DNA of 64,000 nucleotides from Vibrio sp. CDRSL-10 TSBA (GTDB taxonomy: Bacteria > Pseudomonadota > Gammaproteobacteria > Enterobacterales > Vibrionaceae): positions 1,860,001-1,924,000 of the forward strand of contig CP155566.1 of assembly GCA_039696685.1 (NCBI GenBank). The letters are read 5' to 3'. Shown here piece by piece: positions 44,034-52,761 of this stretch (position 1 is its first letter; each line of letters starts with the position of its first letter). Position numbers and translations under genes: made by a program. Under the pieces are notes generated by a model that was given only the letters and a program-made list of their open reading frames with translations, made no database searches and was not told where the DNA came from.

Positions 44034-44098
44034 CTCGGGAAAAGATATGGCGCCTGCCGGCGCCATAAACTGAATAAAAAATAACAAAGAGAAAGTAC

Positions 44099-44758
44099 AT
44101 GAAAATTCTGGTTATCGAAGACGATACCCGCTTGGGCGAACAAATTATCGACGCCCTGGATCAGGCTGGCTGGGTCGCAGAGTTGTCCAAAGACGGCGTG
44201 GATGCGCTGTATCGTGCCACCTCTGAGCCCTGGGATGCGATTGTTCTCGATTTAGGCCTGCCAAAACTCGATGGCCTGACGGTACTTAAAGGTATCCGGG
44301 ATGAGAACATCAACACACCGGTCGTTATTCTGAGCGCCCGTGACACGCTAACCCAACGGATTGATGGACTGAATGCGGGCGCAGATGACTATCTCACCAA
44401 ACCGTTTGAAGTTCTGGAGCTGATCGCGCGTTTGCGTGCCCAGTTGCGCAGAGCATCCGGTAGTGCGTCACCGGTTCTGTCATACGGCCAGCTCAGTCTG
44501 GACACTCGCACCTCCACTGTAACCTGGCAGGGCGCACCGGTCAGCCTGACGGCTTTGGAATATAAAGTGATTGCCTATTTTCTGCATAACCCGGATAAAG
44601 TGATTTCACGAACCGAACTGGTTGAGCACATCTATAAGCAAGATTTTGATCGTGACTCTAATACCATAGAAGTGTTCATCGGCCGGATACGCAAAAAAGT
44701 CGCACCTGAAATCATCAAAACCGTGCGTGGCCTGGGATATCAGCTGAATGCCGAATAA
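44099..44758 (+). CDS. OmpR/PhoP-type response regulator
   Basis: 219 residues. Receiver domain with acidic pocket ED at 7-9, phospho-acceptor Asp51 (IVLDLGLPKLDG) and Lys in YLTKPF. C-terminal winged helix (EYKVIAYFLHNPDKVISRTEL, VRGLGYQL). The stop lies inside the histidine kinase gene (11-bp overlap), so the pair is translationally coupled. The PepSY neighbour and PhoPQ-like sequence suggest an envelope or cation stress regulator; targets are unknown. Confidence 0.92.
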   Translation: MKILVIEDDTRLGEQIIDALDQAGWVAELSKDGVDALYRATSEPWDAIVLDLGLPKLDGLTVLKGIRDENINTPVVILSARDTLTQRIDGLNAGADDYLTKPFEVLELIARLRAQLRRASGSASPVLSYGQLSLDTRTSTVTWQGAPVSLTALEYKVIAYFLHNPDKVISRTELVEHIYKQDFDRDSNTIEVFIGRIRKKVAPEIIKTVRGLGYQLNAE

Positions 44759-46095
44759 GTCCTCGCCGCTCAGAAAGCTCAGTCTAAAAACCCGCTTATT
44801 GCTTGCTGCAACCTTATGGCTGGGCGCGATGATTCTTGCCGCCGGTTATCTGATACCAAGCCTTATCAAAGATTATCTGGTTACCGATGCCGAGCAGCAG
44901 CTGACTCTCGCGATGGATGAAATCACGGCGAACCTCGGAGCCAATGACCGCGGCAGTTTGAGCCTTGGTATCCGCTTATCAGATCCCCGTTTCTATCAGC
45001 CCTACAGCGGCCTGTACTGGACCGCCAAAGTCGGCAGCCAGGAGCTGCGTTCACGCTCTCTGTGGGACCGATCAATGACCAAAGAAACCCATGCACTTAA
45101 AACCCGTTACTTTGGCGCCAAAGATGAACCCTTGATTGTGCTGTCGCGTACCATTTATCTGCGCGAGTTCTCCAATCCGATTAACATTGTGGTCGGAGTG
45201 GATGAAGCCCCTATCATGGCGACCTTGAAACAGGTCGGAGGCCAATTGTGGGGGATCCTCGGCTTACTGTTTATCAGCGTGTTGATATTGATTGGTGCGC
45301 AGATTTCATGGTCTCTGTGGCCGCTGGCCAAAATGCAAAAAGAGCTGGTCGCATTGCGTAAAGGGCAACAATCGAGTCTGGATGAAAGTTACCCGAAAGA
45401 AATCGCTCCGCTTATTCGCGATCTCAATGCCCTGCTGTTCCACTACCAGGAGCTGCTGGAAACGCGCCCGTCATCATGCCGGTAACCTGTCCCATGCTTT
45501 GAAAACCCCGCTGTCGGTACTGAAAAACGAAAGCGAACAACTGCCACAGGATCAGCAAAGCAAGCTGCAACCTTCTATTGAGCAGATTCAGTCTCAGATT
45601 GACTATCATCTCGGCCGGGCCCGAATGGCCGGCTCGGCCAATATTCTGGCCGCCAAAACGAATCCGAGTGAACGAGTTGACGCCATATCCATCGCGTTTG
45701 ATAAGGTATACGCCGAACGTGACATCATTTTGGTCAACGAATTGGATTCAGAACTCGAAGTCAGTGTCGAAAGCACCGACTTTGATGAGATGATGGGTAA
45801 CATACTGGAGAATGGCTATAAGTGGGCCTCATCTCTGATTCGAGTTTATAGCCGTGCCGTTGATAAACAACGGGTGGAAATTATCGTTGAAGATGACGGG
45901 CCGGGCATCGATGAGGCTGATTTGCATCGTGCGACAAAACGTGGCGTACGCCTGGATGAAAGTGAACCGGGCACCGGACTCGGGCTCAATATTGTCAGTG
46001 AAATGGCGCACAGTTATCAGGGCAAACTGACTTTATCACGTAGTCAAATGGGCGGACTGAAAGTCACGCTGCTTCTTAAGCAACCAGCGCAGTGA
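44748..46095 (+). CDS. Sensor histidine kinase, PhoQ/QseC-like, frameshifted in this sequence
   Basis: 448 residues after repair. TM1 near residues 12-37, a periplasmic sensor region of about 130 residues, TM2 (ILGLLFISVLILIGAQISW), HAMP-like linker, H-box NLSHALKTPLSVL, N-box EMMGNILENGYKWA, G-boxes DDGPGID and GTGLGLNIV. The frame breaks just before the H-box; GAAAC at 45459-45463 minus one A gives ELLERARHHAGNLSH. Confidence 0.92.
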
Positions 46096-46226
46096 TCAGG
46101 TTATGCCGTTATCCGATTAAGACGTTCATTTCAGCACATTTTTATCAGCGAATAACCAAACGCTGCTAAAGGCAGCGGGAATCGGGCAAATAGGCATCAC
46201 ACAGCATCGGGACAGGTGAAATTCTA

Positions 46227-46255
46227 TTGCTCAAAAGTGTTTTGAATGCTAGTAT
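46227..46255 (+). promoter_or_regulatory. Predicted sigma-70 promoter of rplY
   Basis: -35 TTGCTC (46227-46232), 17-bp spacer, -10 TAGTAT (46250-46255), placed about 110 bp upstream of the rplY start so that the two leader hairpins are transcribed. Confidence 0.6.
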
Positions 46256-46263
46256 CCGCGCTC

Positions 46264-46329
46264 GTTTTGATGCTAACTCTTCGTTAGTTTCAAAACTTTA
46301 ACACAGTAACAAGGTCGCATTGTTACTGT
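46264..46329 (+). promoter_or_regulatory. rplY leader with two consecutive hairpins
   Basis: Hairpin 1: GTTTTGA-TG-CTAAC (loop TCTTC) GTTAG-TT-TCAAAAC, 46264-46296. Hairpin 2: ACAGTAACA (9-nt loop) TGTTACTGT, 46303-46329. In E. coli and relatives L25 represses its own translation through its leader RNA. These structures are candidates for that site; this is inference from position and structure. Confidence 0.55.
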
Positions 46330-46366
46330 AACACTATCTATTTTTACTAATTTGAGAGTAAATACT

Positions 46367-46645
46367 ATGAAATTTGAAGCAGTAGTACGTACTGAGCTAG
46401 GTAAAGGTGCGAGCCGCCGCCTACGTCACGCTGGTCAATTCCCTGCTATCGTATACGGTGGTGAGGCTGCGCCAGTTTCTATCGCTCTGAACCACGATGA
46501 CGTGATCAACCAGATGGATAAGCCTGAATTCTACGAAACTATCGTTCTAGTAATCGATGGTGCTGAAGTTAAGGTTAAACCACAAGACGTTCAACGTCAC
46601 GCGTTCAAGCCAAAAGTTGAGCACATGGACTTCATCCGCATCTAA
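46367..46645 (+). CDS. rplY: 50S ribosomal protein L25
   Basis: 92 residues from the ATG at 46367 ([20 protein letters not shown]). This is the short, single-domain L25 of gammaproteobacteria that binds 5S rRNA, with PAIVYGG near residue 29. A few codons upstream are open but lack homology. Its place downstream of radD is conserved. Confidence 0.97.
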   Translation: MKFEAVVRTELGKGASRRLRHAGQFPAIVYGGEAAPVSIALNHDDVINQMDKPEFYETIVLVIDGAEVKVKPQDVQRHAFKPKVEHMDFIRI

Positions 46646-46729
46646 TTCCTCACCAGGGAATTAGCCGGATTTAATCCAGCCTTTTGCATAAAGATTATCG
46701 GCCTTACCAACCGAGACATCTAAAAATTC

Positions 46730-46760
46730 GAAACCCCGATGCTACCAACATCGGGGTTTC
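46730..46760 (+). terminator. Terminator of rplY
   Basis: Perfect 12-bp stem GAAACCCCGATG/CATCGGGGTTTC with a 7-nt loop, followed by ACCGTTTTTA. Confidence 0.88.
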
Positions 46761-46830
46761 ACCGTTTTTAAAGCCTGAAAAACTCAATTTACCAATTAAG
46801 ATCAAACACTTAAAATACCTGACTATTTTT

Positions 46831-46863
46831 TGGGTGTATTAAGGGTGTAGTTAGGGTGTAGTT
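46831..46863. repeat. Three tandem 11-bp repeats, GGGTGTA core
   Basis: TGGGTGTATTA, AGGGTGTAGTT, AGGGTGTAGTT. Similar GGGTGTA strings are often found next to tyrosine-integrase genes of gammaproteobacterial islands. Here they mark the left edge of an AT-rich segment with hypothetical genes. No integrase gene is present. Confidence 0.6.
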
Positions 46864-47172
46864 ATACAGTAGTTGGATAAGCACAGGTTTAACGTCATTT
46901 TCTTCCCCCCTTCAACAGCCCATTCTCCCCTTCTTTACCTCAACGTTTTTCCCTGGAATGGCCCGTATTTCATTGACACCCTGATGCCTCAAAATGAGTC
47001 TGTTCAAATTGTTCTGGGCTTCCAATGCACATCCCGCCAATTGGCAAAATTACCATCAATAGTAAACCCATTCAGTTTTGGGATCTTGCACCAAAACCTC
47101 CGCCACCAATATAAAACAAATTGCGTAACATGTTAGTCTCCTTTGAATGAAACTACTTATAAAGGTATCTAA

Positions 47173-47493
47173 ATGGCTTGCAACATTGATGTAGAGTTCA
47201 GTTTGGAAAGTAGAAGGGCTTTAGACGAAATTTCAGAAATGAAAGATATGGCAAATGTCCTATCTGTATTCATTGGGATGTCAGCAATGATAGATATTTT
47301 CGCAGGTAACGGTGTAATTGGTTCATCATACAAAATATCCACAACTGATTTTGAGCTCCTTACTAAATCTATGTACTCCTCAAACCCAATATTAGTTCGT
47401 CAGGTGGAAAACATTGCAGCTCGAATGTATTTGAAGTCATCACTGTCTTATGAAGAAAAGCAATTCTGGAGATGTTTATACGATGCACTTTAA
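47173..47493 (+). CDS. Hypothetical protein
   Basis: 106 residues, not recognised. One moderately hydrophobic stretch (VLSVFIGMSAMIDIFAGNGVIG) may be a membrane helix. AT-rich composition, unlike the core genes around it. Its last codons overlap the start of the next gene. Part of the short accessory patch downstream of rplY. Between 46864 and 47172 I see no convincing gene. Confidence 0.5.
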   Translation: MACNIDVEFSLESRRALDEISEMKDMANVLSVFIGMSAMIDIFAGNGVIGSSYKISTTDFELLTKSMYSSNPILVRQVENIAARMYLKSSLSYEEKQFWRCLYDAL

Positions 47494-47926
47494 GAAGACA
47501 TTGATAATACTGTCGTTATTTGTACCTTCAGTATGCTTAGCCGCGAGTAGTTATGATCAGTACAAAGAAGCGGTTACCAACTGTATTGATATCGAGAAAA
47601 ACAAAGCTCCTCTTGCCGCGCACGACCTAGAACGATTAAAGCCCGAAGACGTTGAAAAATACTTGTTCCTTATCAAAGACATCAGGATTCAGCAATGTTC
47701 CTCTCAAGAAGAGATGAAAGCGCTAGTGGATGAACTAGCTGCCAGCGATAAACCTGTTGACGCTAAAGATTTGGGCTACCGTTATCTGTCAATCTACAAC
47801 AACCGACGCATACGCGAACTGAATGATTTCGAGAAAGAAAAGCTGAACCAAATAGACACATCACTTCGAGGTAAGAATCTGGAGGTCAACTTGTTAGATC
47901 TACGGGAAAAGCTAAAAGATAACTAA
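47483..47926 (+). CDS. Hypothetical secreted protein
   Basis: 147 residues from the ATG at 47483 (GGAG 9 nt upstream), inside the end of the previous gene. A clear signal peptide, MHFKKTLIILSLFVPSVCLA, with cleavage before ASSYDQY. The mature part is charged and helical, with two Cys (NCIDIEKN, QQCSSQ) that could form a disulfide. No family recognised. Overlaps the 3' end of the convergent membrane protein gene by 15 bp. Confidence 0.6.
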   Translation: MHFKKTLIILSLFVPSVCLAASSYDQYKEAVTNCIDIEKNKAPLAAHDLERLKPEDVEKYLFLIKDIRIQQCSSQEEMKALVDELAASDKPVDAKDLGYRYLSIYNNRRIRELNDFEKEKLNQIDTSLRGKNLEVNLLDLREKLKDN

Positions 47927-48224
47927 CAACGCGATGAGTGCCGCGGACAGTCCCAAGGCACTCAATACTCTGACTACATTCTCATGCACCGAATCCTGCA
48001 GATCCGAGAATATGAACGCCGCGTAAGAGAAACGCCGGAACACCTAAGTAAAACGAGCCGATTCGAGAGTTTAATGGCATATCTTTCGTCGTCACTAACG
48101 TCAGCGCATAGAGTAAATAATAAAGCGTAAACGCCCATTCATATTTACTGAACGTTTTCCACTTGAACACCAATATTAATAGCGGAAGAAACACTATCCC
48201 CGTCATCCAACCCACCCTGAACAT
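47912..48224 (-). CDS. Small hypothetical membrane protein, frameshifted in this sequence
   Basis: As read it stops early, but GAAAC at 48029-48033 (+ strand) minus one A continues the frame as PAFSYAAFIFSDLQDSVHEN and on through a final hydrophobic helix (LSALGLSAALIALLVIF) to a stop at 47912, giving 103 residues. About four membrane helices: WMTGIVFLPLLILVF, FTLYYLLYALTLV, FYLGVPAFSYAAFIF and the last. No family recognised. Confidence 0.55.
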
Positions 48225-48433
48225 CTAAAAATCAGCTAGTTACTGTAGCTTAACAGAAACATGCTCATGCAATCATAACAATATTCAAATCTGTTATTTT
48301 GCCCCAAACGACAGAAAAAACTTGATGACGTTACGGTAAGTAGACCCCAGTACATTGGAGATAGTGTCCTCACCCAATTGGCCATGTGTGTAGAGCAAGC
48401 GGATGCGTAGGTAGAATCCCCTGTTATTCAGAA

Positions 48434-48562
48434 TTAAAAATAGATTACTGTTTGATCTGAATGATCATTTTGGTCGTAATGAATCGTCGCATGCTTGATG
48501 TAGTGATTGTAAATGTTAGTGATAGCCGCGATATCTTGCTCCGCGACGGTCCTGATTACCAT
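48434..48562 (-). pseudogene. N-terminal fragment of a GNAT acetyltransferase
   Basis: The frame from ATG 48562 reads MVIRTVAEQDIAAITNIYNH, then YIKHATIHYD, the N-terminus of phosphinothricin-type N-acetyltransferases. It stops after 42 codons, with no acetyl-CoA-binding region downstream. The stretch further on (48300-48434, same strand) is open in another frame but not acetyltransferase-like. The rest of 48225-48635 holds no gene I can support. Confidence 0.5.
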
Positions 48563-48635
48563 ATGTCCTACTGACTGATATAATTAACGCCGCTTATGAA
48601 AAGATGGCGTCTCACCAATATTGAGATAGGCATTC

Positions 48636-49103
48636 TCACTCTATCTCCATTTCCATTCGGTAGTTAGTCAGTGACTGTCCTCGTAACCTCACTTGCTGCT
48701 CTTTCACCACTTGAAAACCGGCATGTTCGAAAAACGGACGCGCGGTGATACTGACATAAGCACGAAGAGAAAGAACAGACCGTTGCCGGGCTTGTTCCAA
48801 TATATGCTGCATCAAGCTCCGCCCTATTCCCTGCCCCTGATATTGATGGTGACAGAAGAAATGATCAATCAGACCATCGGACTGTAAATCTGCATAGCCA
48901 ACTACTTTGTTATCAATGACGGCAACAAAAGGAGTGAGCGCCTGAAGGTGTGTGTCCCAGGCAGCTTCGTCATACTCATCAGGAGCCCATGCTTGCAGTT
49001 GGTCTCTTGTGTAGTCTCGACGATTGATATTGTGTACGGTGCTAAAATAGAGTTCACGTAGTACTTGGCCGTCGCCTGGCTGATAATCGCGGATGATAAT
49101 CAC
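48636..49103 (-). CDS. GNAT family N-acetyltransferase
   Basis: 155 residues from a GTG at 49103 with AGGAG 6 nt upstream. N-terminal IIIRDYQPGDGQVLRELY; acetyl-CoA motif A HHQYQGQGIGRSLMQHILEQA (Q-x2-G-x-G); C-terminal FFEHAGFQVVKEQ. Close to the YafP-like group. The substrate is not determined by sequence. Confidence 0.88.
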   Translation of the reverse strand: MIIIRDYQPGDGQVLRELYFSTVHNINRRDYTRDQLQAWAPDEYDEAAWDTHLQALTPFVAVIDNKVVGYADLQSDGLIDHFFCHHQYQGQGIGRSLMQHILEQARQRSVLSLRAYVSITARPFFEHAGFQVVKEQQVRLRGQSLTNYRMEMEIE

Positions 49104-49232
49104 TTTGAGCTCCTGATAACCTATTAAAAACGTTTACGATTCAGCCGGACTATTTCTAACTTCAGCGGAATATAGAGTATTCGTTATAGCTTTATCTAAG
49201 ATGTGTGTCCTCCACCAGCATTCAGCAGATAT

Positions 49233-49734
49233 TTACTTGGCTTCACCACACAAGGAGCTGAGATGCTGCGTCAGAGATACGCTGTCAGAGAAAAACTCTT
49301 CGCCGGTGATGCTCTGTTTATCAATGTTGAGCAGCGTCACTTGGTCTTCACGCGTTGGAAGGCCGGCAGAAGCCTCGCCGTCACGGTCGAGCCAGACCGG
49401 ATAGCCATAATCACGCATTTTTGGCACCGCGATGAACTTTGAGATCAACCCCGGCATCGCGCTGATATCCGCAAGATAAACTAATTTCCCTTCATCCATA
49501 CATTGCGTATCGATGGCATTCAGTGCGTTCTGAATCAGATCTTTACCCGCCATCCCGTCGACAAACAACAAGGCTTGCATGTTGTTTTGATGAGTGAAAG
49601 TGTTCTCATTTTGGTCCTGCAGACCAGCCAGATTCACTTTATCACCAATAGCCAGTGGCTGTACTTCAGAAGTCGCGCACCCGGTCAGAGGCAACAACAG
49701 TGTCAGTGCAAGCAGAGTTAAAGTTTCTTTGCAT
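49233..49734 (-). CDS. Small lipoprotein, start hidden by a frameshift
   Basis: Read in one frame it lacks a sensible start. Removing one base of GTTTC at 49723-49727 (+ strand) makes the ATG at 49734 begin MQRTLTLLALTLLLPLTGCA, a lipoprotein signal with lipobox LTGC. The 166-residue protein has a thioredoxin-fold-like flavour (NMQALLFVDGMAG, KFIAVPKMRDYGYPVWLDRDG) but no CxxC. Function unknown. It lies 141 bp after the mrp operon and could be its distal gene. Confidence 0.7.
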
Positions 49735-49875
49735 AGTAAGCCCGAATAAAAGAATGAATTTAATCTTCTTTTTATCACATAACGTTGCCAGAAACACCTG
49801 CGACGCTCGGGTCGGTTAAGGCCAAGCACAACCATTAGTAATTGAAAGGTAAGCATGCCAATTCCTGACGCCGTT

Positions 49876-50169
49876 TCAGTCATTGCGCCAGATTTTATAA
49901 CCGGTTTTTATCATTGCGCGGCCAAGCAGATGAGTGGCAACCGGAGCGGTAAGCAGAATAAACAAAATCGTACCCAGAACGCGGGAGATAACCGTAATTT
50001 CCGGGATACTTAACGCTAATGCCAGCAATAAACAACTGACGCCAACCGTACCGGCTTTGGTCGCCGCGTGCATGCGTGTGTAGAGGTCGGGCATTCTCAG
50101 TACACCTAAACTCGCGATCACAATTAATACCGTTCCCAGACACAGCAGAATTCCCGTGATGACTTCCAT
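49876..50169 (-). CDS. mrpG: Mrp Na+/H+ antiporter subunit G
   Basis: 97 residues, three TM helices (GILLCLGTVLIVIASLGVL, VSCLLLALALSIP, ILFILLTAPVATHLLG), with the MrpG signature LRMPDLYTRMHAATKAGT. Starts at the mrpF stop (TAATG). Last mrp subunit. Confidence 0.93.
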   Translation of the reverse strand: MEVITGILLCLGTVLIVIASLGVLRMPDLYTRMHAATKAGTVGVSCLLLALALSIPEITVISRVLGTILFILLTAPVATHLLGRAMIKTGYKIWRND

Positions 50170-50448
50170 TACTCGTCTCCCTTCTGTTTAATGATCAGCC
50201 GGGCAAACGCGACTGTCCCCAGAAATGCAACCAGCCCGAGTGTAATCGCAATATCTAACAATGCTTGCTGACCACTATCGAGTGTATAGACAGTCACAAA
50301 ACCGATGGTGGTAAATGAGATCAGGTCAAGCGCAACGACTCTATCGGCCAGCGTCGGTCCCAGAAACCAAGCGGATAAACGCAAATAATAGGCTAATTAA
50401 TAACCCGGCGTAGGCGATATTGATACTCAGTGCTAACCAGTCAGTCAC
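50169..50448 (-). CDS. mrpF: Mrp Na+/H+ antiporter subunit F, frameshifted in this sequence
   Basis: About 92 residues after repair, three TM helices. The N-terminal half from GTG 50448 (WLALSINIAYAGLLISLLFA) joins GPTLADRVVALDLISF when GAAAC at 50363-50367 (+ strand) loses one A (FIRLVLGPTLADR). The start overlaps the mrpE stop by 8 bp. Confidence 0.92.
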
Positions 50449-50917
50449 GAGTCACCTCCAGAATTCTTTTCTCCAGTCCCTGTTTAATGCTTCGTACCAC
50501 CTGGTCTTTTTTAGAAGCGAACATGGCATGCACAATAAGGTATTTCTTGTCCGATGTAACATCCAGGCTCAGGCTGCCCGGAGTCAGAGAAACCATATTC
50601 GCCAGAAGCGTAATTTCCAGGTCAGACTGCACATCCAGCGGGATATAAAGGATGTCGGGGTCACTGAGATGAGTCGGCGTAATCACATCCCAGACGACAC
50701 GGGCAGATGAGAGAATCACTTCATAGCCAAAATAGATCAATAGAGCGAACACCGCGCTGAAGCGTCGAAAATAACTGCTTTTGAGTCCAAAAGGCTGGCT
50801 AAGACGCAAGATAATTAAACCAATCACAAATCCGGCGATAAAATTAAGGCTGGTGTAACTGCCGTTGAGCATCATCCAGATCAGGGCTAAAAAAAGATTG
50901 AGTAATAAATACGTCAT
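50441..50917 (-). CDS. mrpE: Mrp Na+/H+ antiporter subunit E
   Basis: 158 residues. N-terminal TM helices (LLLNLFLALIWMMLNG, FIAGFVIGLIIL) and the cytosolic tail with LANMVSLTPGSLSLDV, the family hallmark. Overlaps mrpD by 4 bp (ATGA). Confidence 0.94.
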   Translation of the reverse strand: MTYLLLNLFLALIWMMLNGSYTSLNFIAGFVIGLIILRLSQPFGLKSSYFRRFSAVFALLIYFGYEVILSSARVVWDVITPTHLSDPDILYIPLDVQSDLEITLLANMVSLTPGSLSLDVTSDKKYLIVHAMFASKKDQVVRSIKQGLEKRILEVTRD

Positions 50918-52410
50918 CCCTTCTCTCCCAGCACAGCATGAATATAGCCATCAGGCTGTAATAACTGTCCCGCCGCCTGAACAGCAAACTGATAAAATGG
51001 CTCGGCCACCAGGCCAATCAACAGACTGATTAAAGTTAGCAGTGCGATTGGTGCACAATACAACCACTGGATTTTCGCCGGTAGAAAGGCCTCTTTCCGG
51101 ACCTCGGGAGAAGCTTTCCAGAACGCTTCGCTCCAGATTTTGGTCATGGAGAATACCGTTAACAATCCGACCACCAAAGCGACCGTGGCCAGTGCGTAGT
51201 ACGTTGTTTCCACACTGGCTTTTATCACCAGAAACTTGCCCCAGAACCCCGACAGAGGCGGAAATCCCGCCAGCGAGAATGCCGGTATCAAAAACAACAC
51301 AGCAAGCCACGGCATGGCCTTATACACGCCCCCCAACTGCACCAGTTGGTCCGAGCCATATTTGCGTTCCAGAAAACCGCCGATTAAGAACAGGTTAGCT
51401 TTAACGATAATATGATGAACGATATAAAAAATGGCACCGGATAACGCCAGCGGCGTATACAACGCCAGCCCCATGATCATGTAGCCAATCTGACTAATAA
51501 TATGAAATGACAATATTTTTTTAATGCTGAACTGACTGGCAGCACCGAGCACACCGGTCAACATCGTCAATGCGGCAACCCATAGCAAGGTTGACTGCCA
51601 TCCGCTGCCGGGCAGCGGAAACACCAGGGTAAAAACCCGCATCAGCGCATACACGCCCACTTTGGTCAGTAAAGCCGCAAACAGGGCCACAACACCGCTG
51701 GGTAAGGTATGATAGGACGCGGGCAACCAGGCAAAAAGCGGAAACAAAGCCGACTTTATCGCAAACGCAAAGAGAAATAACGCGGCTAATGAGGTCTGCA
51801 TTTCGCCCGACAAGCTGTCCACTTTACCATGTAAGTCTGCCAGATTAAGCGTACCAGTCGCGCCGTAAAGCAAGCCAATCGCCAGTAAGAACACCAGGGT
51901 AGACACCAGATTAAGGACGACATACTTCACCGCACCGTCAATTTGTTGCTGACGTGCATTGATGACCATCAGAGCAAATGAAGCGATGAGCATCACCTCA
52001 AACCACACATAGAGATTAAAGATATCGCCGGTCAGAAAAGCGCCATACACACCGGCTAGCAGCACGTGCATCAGCATGTGATAAAGTCCGTAGCCTGGTT
52101 TATACGACAAATCTGCCATGGCATAAAACACACTCACCACGCCGATCAGGGCGGTTACCGTCACCATCGCCACACTAAACAGATCAGCCACAAACACAAT
52201 ACCAAACGGTGCCGGCCACTGACCCAAAGCCACCGCCTGTGGCCCCTGTTCAAACACAGTAACACCCAGTACCCAGCTCACGATCAGAGTAAAAATCGAG
52301 CTTATCGCACTGATCCATTCCGAAACACGATGAGAATCCCGGACAAAAAACAGCCCGATCGCCGTAAACAGAGCAATCACCACCGGCAGAGTCAGCAATA
52401 CAGAGCTCAT
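50914..52410 (-). CDS. mrpD: Mrp Na+/H+ antiporter subunit D
   Basis: 498 residues, about 14 TM helices, homologous to complex I NuoN/M-type subunits. The proton-path segment LFAWLPASYHTLPSGVVALFAALLTKVGVYAL is the family signature region. Required for antiport together with MrpA. Confidence 0.95.
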   Translation of the reverse strand: MSSVLLTLPVVIALFTAIGLFFVRDSHRVSEWISAISSIFTLIVSWVLGVTVFEQGPQAVALGQWPAPFGIVFVADLFSVAMVTVTALIGVVSVFYAMADLSYKPGYGLYHMLMHVLLAGVYGAFLTGDIFNLYVWFEVMLIASFALMVINARQQQIDGAVKYVVLNLVSTLVFLLAIGLLYGATGTLNLADLHGKVDSLSGEMQTSLAALFLFAFAIKSALFPLFAWLPASYHTLPSGVVALFAALLTKVGVYALMRVFTLVFPLPGSGWQSTLLWVAALTMLTGVLGAASQFSIKKILSFHIISQIGYMIMGLALYTPLALSGAIFYIVHHIIVKANLFLIGGFLERKYGSDQLVQLGGVYKAMPWLAVLFLIPAFSLAGFPPLSGFWGKFLVIKASVETTYYALATVALVVGLLTVFSMTKIWSEAFWKASPEVRKEAFLPAKIQWLYCAPIALLTLISLLIGLVAEPFYQFAVQAAGQLLQPDGYIHAVLGEKG

Positions 52411-52761
52411 TTGTCTTCCTCCGATGACTGCATGCTATCCGTATCGGCCGAAACCTGCTTCAGAATTGGCACGGTAAAGCAGTATCAAAGTGAATATCAG
52501 CAAACCAAAACCAATCACAATCGCGGTCAGGATCAAGGCCTGTGGTAAGGAGTTAGCCGCCCCTTCCGGCGGTAAGGCCTGTTCGGCTTCAATCAGTGCC
52601 GGTAAGCCTGGTGTCAACCGGCCAGCGGTAAAGATCGCCAGATTAATCGCGCTGCTGAGCAGAATCAGCCCGAACAGTAACCGCAGCACATGCCTCTCTA
52701 ACATCAGATAGACGCCTGCCGAAACAAATACACCGACGACCATGCTCCAGAGCAGTTCCAT
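52407..52761 (-). CDS. mrpC: Mrp Na+/H+ antiporter subunit C, frameshifted in this sequence
   Basis: 117 residues after repair, three TM helices, NuoK-like. GAAAC at 52450-52454 (+ strand) minus one A changes the tail to SEAGSADTDSMQSSEEDK and moves the stop into mrpD's ATG (ATGA overlap). That coupling is typical of mrp operons and is strong support for the repair. Start overlaps the mrpA stop. Confidence 0.93.

Noticed and set aside
46730..46760. GAAAC and GTTTC in the rplY terminator as another error site
   Set aside because: Both arms of the stem carry the same A3/T3, so the hairpin is self-consistent and gives no evidence of an insertion.
46873..47136. An 87-codon open frame between rplY and the hypothetical gene at 47173
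   Set aside because: No ribosome binding site, unusual composition and no recognisable domain. I do not support it as a gene.
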